From JBMNOI01 sp050942995 (GTDB lineage: Bacteria; Chloroflexota; Anaerolineae; UBA1429): a stretch of 14,689 nucleotides of DNA. The stretch covers positions 1 to 14,689 of the forward strand of contig JBMNOI010000098.1 in NCBI GenBank assembly GCA_050942995.1. Reading direction: 5' to 3'. Shown piece after piece: positions 1-6,400 of this stretch (its first letter is position 1; every line of letters begins with the position of its first letter). Below the pieces are notes generated by a model. It ran no database searches. It saw only the letters and a list, made by a program, of their open reading frames with translations, and was not told the origin of the DNA. Position numbers and translations under genes: made by a program.

Positions 1-24
1 GAATCATGTTGCATTCGGAGCCTA

Positions 25-54
25 TTTACCGTAACCGGGTTAGCACCGTTATAT
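25..54 (+). promoter_or_regulatory. possible sigma-70 promoter of the HtrA-like protease gene
   Basis: A weak candidate: TTTACC (25-30, 4 of 6 matches to TTGACA) and TTATAT (49-54) separated by 18 bases, about 20 bases before a good GAGGAG ribosome binding site (64-69). The window begins just upstream, so a better promoter may lie outside it. Confidence 0.25.
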
Positions 55-76
55 CAGAAGCAAGAGGAGAACAGAG

Positions 77-1753
77 ATGCCGATCTACACAAAACGGCTG
101 CGGGTTCTGTTGGTCGTCCTGGCGCTGGGGCTTGTTACAGCGTGTAACATACCCACATCGCCAGAAACCCCCGAACCCGGCGGAGTGGTCGATGCACCCA
201 CAGAAAAGGCCACCGCACAGCCCACCGCCGAATCGACAGATCCATCGACAGATCCCGAGCCAAGTGAACCCGTTGCATCATCGGGCGCCGTATCCAGGCT
301 GGAGGATGTCAAGCTGGCCAGCATACAGATCGAGGCGCAGGGAACCTTTGTCGATCCCGAAGTGGGTCTGCAGATGAACACCGCCGGTCGGGGCTCTGGA
401 TTCATCATCGATCCCTCTGGCATTGCGGTAACCAACAATCACGTCGTCACCGGGGCGGCCTTTCTCAAGGTCTGGGTAGGGGGCGAGAGCACACCGCGCA
501 ATGCCAAAATCCTCGGCGTCTCTGAATGCTCGGATCTGGCGGTGATCGATATCGACGGCGAAGGATACCCCTATCTCGGCTGGTACCAGAGAGAGATCAA
601 AACCGGCCTGGAGGTATATGCCGCAGGCTTTCCCCTGGGCGATCCGGAATACACCCTCACCCGTGGCATCGTATCCAAAGAACGCGCCTCTGGAGAGAGT
701 GACTGGGCCTCGGTCGATTATGTCATCGAACATGACGCCCGCATCAACCCCGGCAACTCAGGCGGGCCACTGGTGACCCAGGACGGCCAGGTCGTCGGAG
801 TGAATTATGCCGGCAACCAGGCCGGGCAGAGCTTTGCCATCGACCGCCGAGAGGCACAACAGGTAATCGAGCAGCTACGGCAAGGGAACGATGTAACCTC
901 CATCGGGGTGAACGGTCAGGCAGTGAGCGACGGAGGTAGTCTCTCCGGTGTCTGGGTGGCCTCGGTCAAATCGGGGTCTCCGGCCGATCGCACCGGCATC
1001 AAGGCGGGCGATATTATCATCCATATGGAGGGCCTGTCGCTGGCTACCGACGGCACCATGGCCGATTACTGCGATATCCTGCGCAGTCGCCATTCCACCG
1101 ATGTCATATCCGTCACGGTATTGCGCTTCGACTCGGATGAGATGCTCGAGGGACAGATCAACGGGCGCGAGCTGGAGCAATCTTTTTCCTTCGCCCAGCA
1201 GTTCGAGGAGAACGTGCAGCCCTCGGAGCCTGATAACGGCGGCAATGTCGGAGGGGGCACGACCACCTATTCACAATACCAGGGCGTGACCGATGACACC
1301 GGCGCTATCTATATGGAGGTGCCGACCGAGTGGCGCGAGGTGCGCGGCGACCTGTTCACCGATAATGAGGGCAACGTACTGGGCGCCTCGATCACGGCCG
1401 CGCCGGATCTGGACGAGTTCGATCAGTGGTACGATGTGCCCGGCGTGCTATTTATCGCCTCTCGACAGCTAGTGGCCGGCTTTGATGAGGACGATCTGCT
1501 GGATCTGCTCATGATCGACGATGTCTGCTCCAGCTATGAGGGACGTTACGATTACGAGGATCCTCTATATACCGGCAAGTACGATCTGTATATCGGCTGC
1601 GGCGCCGATGGTGCCGCCATTATCCAGGTTGCCGCCGTGCCTGCCGACCGCGACTTTATCATGCTGGTTAGCATTCAGGCTTTGACCGAGGCGGATCTGG
1701 AGGCGGCCGACCGTATCTTTGACACCTTTTTCGTGATGGGTGACCTGCCCTGA
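77..1753 (+). CDS. HtrA/DegP-like trypsin-type serine protease, lipoprotein, with PDZ domain
   Basis: Predicted surface-anchored quality-control protease (S1C-like, 558 aa). Residues 1-22 form a lipoprotein signal peptide ending in a lipobox (LVTAC, lipidated Cys23). A Pro/Thr/Glu-rich linker follows (about 25-70). The protease domain (about 75-270) shows the complete triad: His122 in TNNHVV, Asp153 in CSDLAVID, Ser228 in NPGNSGGPLV. A PDZ domain (about 275-352) contains GSPADRTGIKAGDII. After an acidic Gly-rich linker comes a C-terminal domain (about 395-558) with a PTEW motif and two well-separated Cys residues. It loosely resembles PsbP/DUF1795-like folds, which is a guess. The start is fixed by GAGGAG (64-69), 7 bases before the ATG. 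The gene stands alone, converges on the sigma/anti-sigma operon and shares a terminator with it. The protease class is secure; the substrate is unknown. Confidence 0.93.
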   Translation: MPIYTKRLRVLLVVLALGLVTACNIPTSPETPEPGGVVDAPTEKATAQPTAESTDPSTDPEPSEPVASSGAVSRLEDVKLASIQIEAQGTFVDPEVGLQMNTAGRGSGFIIDPSGIAVTNNHVVTGAAFLKVWVGGESTPRNAKILGVSECSDLAVIDIDGEGYPYLGWYQREIKTGLEVYAAGFPLGDPEYTLTRGIVSKERASGESDWASVDYVIEHDARINPGNSGGPLVTQDGQVVGVNYAGNQAGQSFAIDRREAQQVIEQLRQGNDVTSIGVNGQAVSDGGSLSGVWVASVKSGSPADRTGIKAGDIIIHMEGLSLATDGTMADYCDILRSRHSTDVISVTVLRFDSDEMLEGQINGRELEQSFSFAQQFEENVQPSEPDNGGNVGGGTTTYSQYQGVTDDTGAIYMEVPTEWREVRGDLFTDNEGNVLGASITAAPDLDEFDQWYDVPGVLFIASRQLVAGFDEDDLLDLLMIDDVCSSYEGRYDYEDPLYTGKYDLYIGCGADGAAIIQVAAVPADRDFIMLVSIQALTEADLEAADRIFDTFFVMGDLP

Positions 1754-1766
1754 GTTCGATACAGAT

Positions 1767-1802
1767 AAAAAAAGGGCGGGAATCGAACTCCCGCCCTTTT
1801 TT
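1767..1802. terminator. bidirectional intrinsic terminator
   Basis: Perfect 7-bp GC stem GGGCGGG (1774-1780) / CCCGCCC (1790-1796), extended by an A-T pair at the loop, with seven A residues on one side and six T residues on the other. It therefore works as a rho-independent terminator in both directions. It lies between the convergent protease gene and anti-sigma gene. Confidence 0.93.
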
Positions 1803-1858
1803 CGTTCATGATTCGTCAGATTATGAGCCCTGTATGGACACCCATTTTCACACAGGAC

Positions 1859-2434
1859 CTAATGCGCCCGGCGCGCCCGCGTCCACAGTCGATCCATTAT
1901 CTCCATGGCATCTTGCTCCAGGTGACTCAGGCGACGCGAGTTCCCCTCATCCCAGGCGCCCAGCGCCAGGCTGATGCCCAGCCCCGCCGTGGTGACAAAT
2001 ACACCGCTCCATATGGCCCAGAAAAGATCTTTTTTGACCGTCTCTGAAAGCGAAGCGATCCAGGTTGTCAGGCTCACGCCGATCGAAGGGGCATCCGATG
2101 GCAGCGCCACCGGCACGGCCATGAGGGTGATCAACAATGCGAGTCCCAGCGCCAGCACCGGCACCCAAACGTCCCACGTCAGCAACCGCTCCTCGCTTGC
2201 CGACTCTTCCTCATGGGAGATCATCGCCATGATCTCCGGCGCCATATTCGGGGAAGGCATGGCGATCGGCCGGTCGTGCAGAGCGCCTTCGACCACGCGC
2301 AGATCGGCGGCATAAGCCTGACAGGCCGGGCACTCGTTCAAATGACGCAATAACGGAGCATACGTCGACAACGGGGGTTCGCCGGCGGCTACAAACTCGG
2401 GCAGCCAGCGCTGTACTTGGTCACAAAGAGACAT
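1859..2434 (-). CDS. anti-sigma factor with zinc-finger (zf-HC2/ZAS-like) and two membrane helices
   Basis: Predicted membrane-anchored anti-sigma factor (191 aa) that would hold the ECF sigma factor encoded just before it. The cytoplasmic N-terminus has the zinc-binding anti-sigma signature His31-x3-Cys35-x2-Cys38, with Cys4 upstream as a possible fourth ligand. Two hydrophobic helices follow at about 90-111 and 139-160, separated by an extracytoplasmic loop of roughly 28 residues that could sense the signal. The C-terminal tail is charged. Its ATG overlaps the last codons of the sigma gene by 14 bases, so the two are almost certainly translationally coupled at a fixed ratio. ZAS proteins sense redox or envelope stress in some bacteria; the signal here is unknown. 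Confidence 0.88.
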   Translation of the reverse strand: MSLCDQVQRWLPEFVAAGEPPLSTYAPLLRHLNECPACQAYAADLRVVEGALHDRPIAMPSPNMAPEIMAMISHEEESASEERLLTWDVWVPVLALGLALLITLMAVPVALPSDAPSIGVSLTTWIASLSETVKKDLFWAIWSGVFVTTAGLGISLALGAWDEGNSRRLSHLEQDAMEIMDRLWTRARRAH

Positions 2435-3071
2435 CGGGCCCCTCCTCTCGCTCCGAACGAAGCAAACGGGCCAACGCCTGGCGCGCGCGATTCAGATGCG
2501 CCTTGACGGTCCCCAGCGGCAGCGAAAGTAACTGAGCGATCTCGGCATACGAAAGCTGCTGCTGATAGAACATGGCAATCACCAGACGATACTTGTCCGG
2601 GAGGTGATCCACCGCCTGCCATAACAGATCGTTGCGCTCCTTCTTCAGAGTGGCGGTGGCCGGATCATCCTGTGTCGCCGCCAATTCGGCCAGGGTGTCG
2701 TCATCATCGACAATGCGTAGCTGAATTCGCAAGGCACGACGCCGGTTCAGACAAACGTTCACCGTAATGCGATAAAGCCAGGTGCTAAAGCGGGCATCCC
2801 CGCGAAAATCGGGCAAGGCACGCCATACCCGCAGATAGATCTCCTGAGTCATATCCTGAGCCTCATCAGGGTTCCTCAACACCTGATAGGCCAGGTTGTA
2901 TACTCTGGCCTGTGTCTCGGCCACCAGACGGGCAAACGCCGCGCTATCGCCATTGCGGCAGCGCGCCACCAGATCGGCCAGCGGATCGACCCTGGAATCC
3001 CGTTCCGGCGATCCGGGCACCGCGCCTGAGACAGGCCATGCGTTTTCGCTAGGCACGACGCGCCGGCCCAT
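2421..3071 (-). CDS. ECF (sigma-70 family, RpoE-like) RNA polymerase sigma factor
   Basis: Alternative sigma factor of the extracytoplasmic-function group (216 aa). Region 2 spans about 46-112 and includes the core-binding stretch DEAQDMTQEIYLRVWR and the -10-contacting segment FSTWLYRITVNVCLNRRR. Region 4 spans about 147-202 with the helix-turn-helix LSYAEIAQLLSLPLGTVKAH. A variable acidic linker (DDDD around 122-125) joins them, and no C-terminal extension is present. The chosen ATG overlaps the upstream membrane gene by 23 bases and has only a weak purine-rich ribosome site, so the first 28 or so residues are the least certain part. It lies between a small membrane protein and its zinc-finger anti-sigma partner, a classic stress-response arrangement. 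Confidence 0.93.
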   Translation of the reverse strand: MGRRVVPSENAWPVSGAVPGSPERDSRVDPLADLVARCRNGDSAAFARLVAETQARVYNLAYQVLRNPDEAQDMTQEIYLRVWRALPDFRGDARFSTWLYRITVNVCLNRRRALRIQLRIVDDDDTLAELAATQDDPATATLKKERNDLLWQAVDHLPDKYRLVIAMFYQQQLSYAEIAQLLSLPLGTVKAHLNRARQALARLLRSEREEGPDVSL

Positions 3072-3492
3072 CGTCCGTCTCTATCAGATCACTCAGCGAC
3101 AGACCTGCAGCCAACCCGGCATCATCCTCATACACTGCGGTCTGAGCATCCTTAGCCGACGGCGTCTCAGAACCCGGCGACATGAAATAGATGGCGATCA
3201 TGCCCAACCCGACAAATAGGGGTAATAGCCCTCCTAGCAGCCAGGCCCCCATACCCAATGTTGCCAGGCCCAGCAAAAGCGCCAGGCCGCTCATACCGGT
3301 GATGACGCCTCCCCATAGCACGCCACGACTGCCCTGTTTCTTGGCCGCATCCCGCCGAATCTCTTCCAGTGAGTAGCCCAAACGCGCCAACTCGACCCGC
3401 TCTTTGTAGCCGATATAACGATTCAGCGTGACGAACAGCAAGAGCAAAAAGAAAAATATGAACGGAGAGCTCAGAATCACCCAGAACTCCAA
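3049..3492 (-). CDS. small three-helix membrane protein in the sigma-factor operon, TTG start
   Basis: Protein of 147 aa with membrane helices at about 3-23, 58-79 and 83-104. A charged stretch (about 30-56, with VELARLGYSLEEIRRDAAKK) lies between helices 1 and 2, and the tail is acidic. The layout resembles the DUF6249-type membrane proteins often found beside ECF sigma factors, but I cannot confirm that family. I chose the TTG start at 3492 because a perfect AGGAGG (3502-3507) lies 9 bases before it. An in-frame ATG at 3537 has no clear ribosome site and would sit on a candidate -10 element. The gene is first in the operon and overlaps the sigma gene by 23 bases, so it may act in sensing or regulation of that sigma factor. 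Function unknown. Confidence 0.75.
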   Translation of the reverse strand: MEFWVILSSPFIFFFLLLLFVTLNRYIGYKERVELARLGYSLEEIRRDAAKKQGSRGVLWGGVITGMSGLALLLGLATLGMGAWLLGGLLPLFVGLGMIAIYFMSPGSETPSAKDAQTAVYEDDAGLAAGLSLSDLIETDDGPARRA

Positions 3493-3501
3493 GTGTCGTA
3501 T

Positions 3502-3507
3502 CCTCCT
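3502..3507 (-). promoter_or_regulatory. ribosome binding site that selects a TTG start
   Basis: On the minus strand this reads AGGAGG, 9 bases before TTG at 3492. It is one of the strongest Shine-Dalgarno sequences in the window and decides the start of the three-helix membrane protein against the upstream ATG at 3537. Confidence 0.75.
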
Positions 3508-3536
3508 ATCGGTGCGGCAATAGGGGTTATGCCCCA

Positions 3537-3563
3537 TACGACCACTCTATATGACCCGATTCC
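3537..3563 (-). promoter_or_regulatory. candidate ECF-type promoter of the sigma operon
   Basis: On the minus strand, GGAATC (3563-3558) and CGTA (3540-3537) lie 17 bases apart. This resembles ECF promoters of the GGAAC / CGTC or SigW (TGAAAC-N16-CGTA) type. The predicted transcript start near 3530 would give a leader of about 38 bases before the TTG start, consistent with autoregulation of the operon. The motif is short and this is only suggestive. Confidence 0.35.
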
Positions 3564-3587
3564 GGGGAAAATGTTGCATGGCATCGA

Positions 3588-3602
3588 GGCGGCAAAGCCG
3601 CC
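3588..3602. repeat. short perfect hairpin GGCGGC-AAA-GCCGCC
   Basis: A 6-bp GC-only inverted repeat with a three-base loop, in the spacer between the divergent sigma operon and the PH-domain gene. No T-tract follows on either strand, so it does not look like a complete terminator. Role unknown. Confidence 0.4.
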
Positions 3603-3662
3603 GCCGATGAATCCATTGTACTCCATATAGTCCGCTTTGCCCAAGCATTGTCGGCAGCATGT

Positions 3663-3692
3663 TTGACAGCCACTAGACAGGGACGTTATAAT
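3663..3692 (+). promoter_or_regulatory. consensus sigma-70 promoter for the PH-domain/DUF92 operon
   Basis: TTGACA (3663-3668) and TATAAT (3687-3692) both match the housekeeping consensus exactly, with an 18-base spacer. Transcription should start near 3699, giving a leader of about 90 bases before the ATG at 3790. It is the strongest promoter-like sequence seen in the window. Confidence 0.85.
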
Positions 3693-3700
3693 CGCCACAT

Positions 3701-3746
3701 GCCTGTTGATACACAGGCTCTGACACTCGGCCGGATGCGCTATCCG
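3701..3746 (+). promoter_or_regulatory. two inverted repeats in the leader of the PH-domain gene
   Basis: Right after the predicted transcript start there is GCCTGT-N6-ACAGGC (3701-3718), then CGGAT-N5-ATCCG (3732-3746). As DNA they could be operator sites just downstream of a strong promoter. As RNA they could form two small stem-loops at the 5' end. No known riboswitch class is recognisable. Confidence 0.4.
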
Positions 3747-3789
3747 ACGATGTGTCCATAATGATTAATTGTGCTCTATTGGAGGAACG

Positions 3790-4680
3790 ATGACCTGGAA
3801 GCCTCCCAAGACCCTCGGCCTGATCGTCGGCCTCGTCATCATACTCACCATCGTGGGTATCGACATGTTTCTGTTCCAGAGTATGCTCCAGCAGGATATC
3901 GGGTTGAACCTGTATCTGACGGGGGTGCTCGTTCTGGGGAGCCTGCCGTTGCTGGCCGCCGTATCTTATTGGTACTATGATCTGACGACCCTGCACTACA
4001 TCCTCGACCGCGATGGACTGATCATCGCCAGCGGCACCACACGCTATACGGTGCCGATGGATGCCATCGAACGCATCGTGCCCGGACGTGAGGTGCAGGT
4101 ATCCCACGGATTCCGGGGTATCACCTGGCCCGGATACCTGAAGGGACGGCTTCACGCTCGTGGGCTGGGCCGCCTGCAGATATTTGCGACCGAGCCGCTG
4201 GAGCGCCAGATCATCGTCGTCACCGGATCCATGTGCTACGGCATCTCTCCGGAAGATCCGGAGCAGTTTATCGCCACCTATGGCGATCAGCGGGTGATGG
4301 GCCCAAGTTGCTCCCTGCGCCAGAATATCGAGCCGGTCGGCATCGCCGCCTGGACCATCTGGCGCGACCGAGGCTTTTGGCTGGCCTTTGCCGGCGCTCT
4401 GGCAATCAACCTTCTCCTCTTTGGCATGATCATGGGCCGATATGCAGGATTGCCCGACCGGCTGCCCGTCGAGGCCGGCATGCAGGGAGGCGCTCGCATC
4501 GCGGCCAAAAACTGGCTGTTGCTCATTCCCACCATCGGCGCCCTGGCGTTGGTCGTCAACGCCCTGTTGAGCATCGTGGTCCATCATCGCGAACGCTTTG
4601 CCTCATATCTGTTGATCTATGCCTCTCTCGGGGTACAGGGTGTGGTGTGGCTGGCCTCGCTGGGAATACTGGCCCGATGA
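3790..4680 (+). CDS. membrane protein with bacterial PH-like domain and DUF1648-like segment
   Basis: Membrane protein of 296 aa with unknown function. Two N-terminal helices (about 8-30 and 41-62) precede a soluble beta-rich region (about 65-165) with a bacterial PH-like pattern, including YTVPMDAIERIVPGREV and a closing helix at PEDPEQFI. Three more helices follow at about 196-216, 241-264 and 271-293. The segment LPDRLPVE (221-228), after helix 3, resembles the LPxRIPxH motif of DUF1648 proteins. The ATG at 3790 follows GGAGGA (3781-3786); an in-frame TTG at 3769 lacks such a site. Its TGA overlaps the DUF92 start as ATGA, so the two proteins are translationally coupled and perhaps act together in the membrane. 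Both domain names are by resemblance only. Confidence 0.75.
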   Translation: MTWKPPKTLGLIVGLVIILTIVGIDMFLFQSMLQQDIGLNLYLTGVLVLGSLPLLAAVSYWYYDLTTLHYILDRDGLIIASGTTRYTVPMDAIERIVPGREVQVSHGFRGITWPGYLKGRLHARGLGRLQIFATEPLERQIIVVTGSMCYGISPEDPEQFIATYGDQRVMGPSCSLRQNIEPVGIAAWTIWRDRGFWLAFAGALAINLLLFGMIMGRYAGLPDRLPVEAGMQGGARIAAKNWLLLIPTIGALALVVNALLSIVVHHRERFASYLLIYASLGVQGVVWLASLGILAR

Positions 4681-5525
4681 ATGACCTGCTCAGGAACCTG
4701 CTGCTGGGCGCGGGACTCGGGGTAGCCCTGGGTCTACTGGGCCGGCGCATCAGGTTCCTGTCGTTAGGCGGCCTGTTTGGCGTCACACTGGCGAGCGCCG
4801 GTGTATTCGCCGCCGCCGGATGGGTGTGGGCCACCCCCATGCTGGTATTTCTCATCAGCATGATGCTTCTGGCGCGATACCGCGCCCCCTATAAAAGGAC
4901 GCTGTCCGATCGATTTACCGAGGGGTCGGTACGCCGATTAACCCACATTCTGGCCCGCTTGGGCTGGGCAACGGCTCTGGCCCTGGCTTATGGTCGGCTC
5001 TATCGCAATGATGAACTGCTCGTGGCGTATGTGGGGGCCATCGCAGCGGCTGCGGCCGATGGATGGGCCACTGAATTGGGCGTGCTCAGCCCGCAACCCC
5101 CGAGGATCATCACCAGCGGGCGACAGACCACCGCCGGTACCGCAGGGGCCATCTCGGTGTTGGGGCTCGTCGCCGCACTGGGCGCGTCGTGGCTCATCGG
5201 CTTTGTCAGCCTGCTGGCCGCCAACGCAGCGGCATGGCTGGACGAGACCGAACTTGCCCGCCCGCTGCTGTGGTTGCCGCTGGCCGCCCTTCTTGGCGGC
5301 ATGGCCGGCACCCTGGTCGATAGCCTGCTGGGCGCCACGGCCCAGGCCATATACTGGTGTGAGAAATGCGAACATTATACGGAACACCGTGTTTGCTCTT
5401 GTGGCGGCGCGTCTCGTCAGGTCCGTGGATGGTCGTGGCTGACAAACGACGGGATTAACCTGATCGGGTCCATCATCGGAGCGGCGGTTGCCGCAGGCGC
5501 TGCTGCGTGGCTTGCACGTTCTTGA
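4677..5525 (+). CDS. DUF92/TMEM19 family membrane protein (VTE6-like)
   Basis: Integral membrane protein of 282 aa rich in Ala/Gly/Leu helices. DUF92 hallmarks are present: ADGWATELG (127-135), TSGRQTTAGTAGAIS (146-160), GTLVDSLLGATAQ (211-223) and LTNDGINLIGS (255-265). A hydrophilic loop before the last helix carries Cys228, Cys231, Cys240 and Cys242, a possible zinc site. Plant VTE6, in this family, makes phytyl diphosphate from phytyl phosphate. The Asp-rich loops would suit a CTP-dependent polyprenyl-phosphate kinase, but the substrate here is unknown. The ATG at 4677 overlaps the preceding stop (ATGA). Upstream in-frame codons read through the previous gene in another frame and are not part of the protein. 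Confidence 0.88.
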   Translation: MNDLLRNLLLGAGLGVALGLLGRRIRFLSLGGLFGVTLASAGVFAAAGWVWATPMLVFLISMMLLARYRAPYKRTLSDRFTEGSVRRLTHILARLGWATALALAYGRLYRNDELLVAYVGAIAAAAADGWATELGVLSPQPPRIITSGRQTTAGTAGAISVLGLVAALGASWLIGFVSLLAANAAAWLDETELARPLLWLPLAALLGGMAGTLVDSLLGATAQAIYWCEKCEHYTEHRVCSCGGASRQVRGWSWLTNDGINLIGSIIGAAVAAGAAAWLARS

Positions 5526-5540
5526 TCCGGATGGTAGAAT
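5512..5540 (+). promoter_or_regulatory. sigma-70 promoter for the corrinoid protein gene
   Basis: TTGCAC (5512-5517) and TAGAAT (5535-5540) with a 17-base spacer. The -35 box lies within the last codons of the DUF92 gene. The predicted start near 5547 gives a leader of about 57 bases. Confidence 0.6.
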
Positions 5541-5603
5541 GCGCCTGATTCGGGCTGAGCGACAAGTCCTGTTCATCATCGATCCTTTTTGGGGAGGTTG
5601 GCA

Positions 5604-6242
5604 ATGGGTCATAAGGAGACAATTTATGAGGGCATCCTAAAGGGCGACATGAAAGCCGTAGAAGATGCCACCACAGCAGGGCTGGGCGAGGGTATCCCTG
5701 CCGGCGAACTGCTCAACGAAGCCATGATCCCTGCCATGGCCGAAGTGGGCCGGTTGTTCGAGGCAAACGAATATTATGTGCCCGAAATGCTCATTGCCGC
5801 CCGCGCCATGAAGGCCGGCCTGGCGCTGCTACGTCCAGAGCTGGTGAAAGAAGATGTCAAGCCGAAAGGCAAGGTCGTCCTGGGCACGGTAAAGGGTGAC
5901 CTGCACGACATTGGCAAGAACCTGGTGTCGATCATGATCGAGGGCGCAGGGTTTGAGGTTATCGATCTGGGCGTGGACGTGAGCCCCGAGCAGTTTGTCA
6001 GCACCGCCCGCGACCAGGGTGCCGATGTCATCGGCCTGTCGGCATTGCTGACCACCACCATGCCCAGCATGCGCAGCACCATCGAGGCGTTGCAAGAGGC
6101 GGGCATGCGCGATCAGGTCAAAGTCATCATCGGCGGCGCACCGGTCACGCAGAAATATGCCGACGAGATCGGCGCCGACGGCTACGGCCGTGACGCTGCG
6201 GCGGCGGCCAATCTGGTCAAACAACTGCTGGGCGTCGACTGA
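5604..6242 (+). CDS. corrinoid (B12)-binding methyl-carrier protein, MtaC/MtbC-like
   Basis: Corrinoid protein of 212 aa, the normal length for the methyl-carrier of methanol/methylamine-type methyltransferase systems. A helical cap (about 1-85, with EYYVPEMLIAARAMK) precedes a Rossmann-like B12 domain. That domain carries the base-off signature Asp99-x-His101-x2-Gly104 (GDLHDIGKNLV), SALL (146-149) and the IIGGAP turn (175-180). His101 would be the lower axial cobalt ligand. Such proteins shuttle methyl groups from a substrate methyltransferase (MtaB, MtbB, MttB) to a second methyltransferase acting on CoM or tetrahydrofolate. No such partner lies in the window, so the substrate cannot be named. 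The ATG at 5604 follows GGGGAGG (5591-5597) by 6 bases. The gene has its own promoter and terminator. Confidence 0.92.
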   Translation: MGHKETIYEGILKGDMKAVEDATTAGLGEGIPAGELLNEAMIPAMAEVGRLFEANEYYVPEMLIAARAMKAGLALLRPELVKEDVKPKGKVVLGTVKGDLHDIGKNLVSIMIEGAGFEVIDLGVDVSPEQFVSTARDQGADVIGLSALLTTTMPSMRSTIEALQEAGMRDQVKVIIGGAPVTQKYADEIGADGYGRDAAAAANLVKQLLGVD

Positions 6243-6271
6243 GCTCGGCCCGCAGATCATCGTCTGACCCG

Positions 6272-6307
6272 GGGGCGTCCCGTAGATGGGACGCCCCTTT
6301 GTATTAT
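6272..6307 (+). terminator. intrinsic terminator after the corrinoid protein gene
   Basis: Perfect 10-bp stem GGGGCGTCCC (6272-6281) / GGGACGCCCC (6288-6297) with a six-base loop, followed by the T-rich tail TTTGTATTAT. It separates the corrinoid gene from the ruvB operon promoter just downstream. Confidence 0.9.
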
Positions 6308-6335
6308 GACGCCTTTGCCCCTTCTATGGTATAAT
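6306..6335 (+). promoter_or_regulatory. promoter of the ruvB-queH-queA operon
   Basis: A perfect TATAAT (6330-6335) preceded by TGG, which makes an extended -10 element. A partial -35 ATGACG (6306-6311) lies 18 bases upstream. Transcription would start near 6342, about 60 bases before the ruvB ATG. Confidence 0.7.
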
Positions 6336-6400
6336 GAAGGCCAAACGTTCATGGTCGCTCGAAAGAGGCGCAGAGCGTCCCGGATCACGGGGGAATTTAC

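Noticed and set aside
3673..4587. Long minus-strand reading frame of 304 codons opposite the PH-domain gene
   Set aside because: Its His/Asp/Gln/Gly-rich composition is typical of an antisense shadow in GC-rich DNA. The plus strand has a convincing membrane protein with promoter, ribosome site and ATGA coupling.
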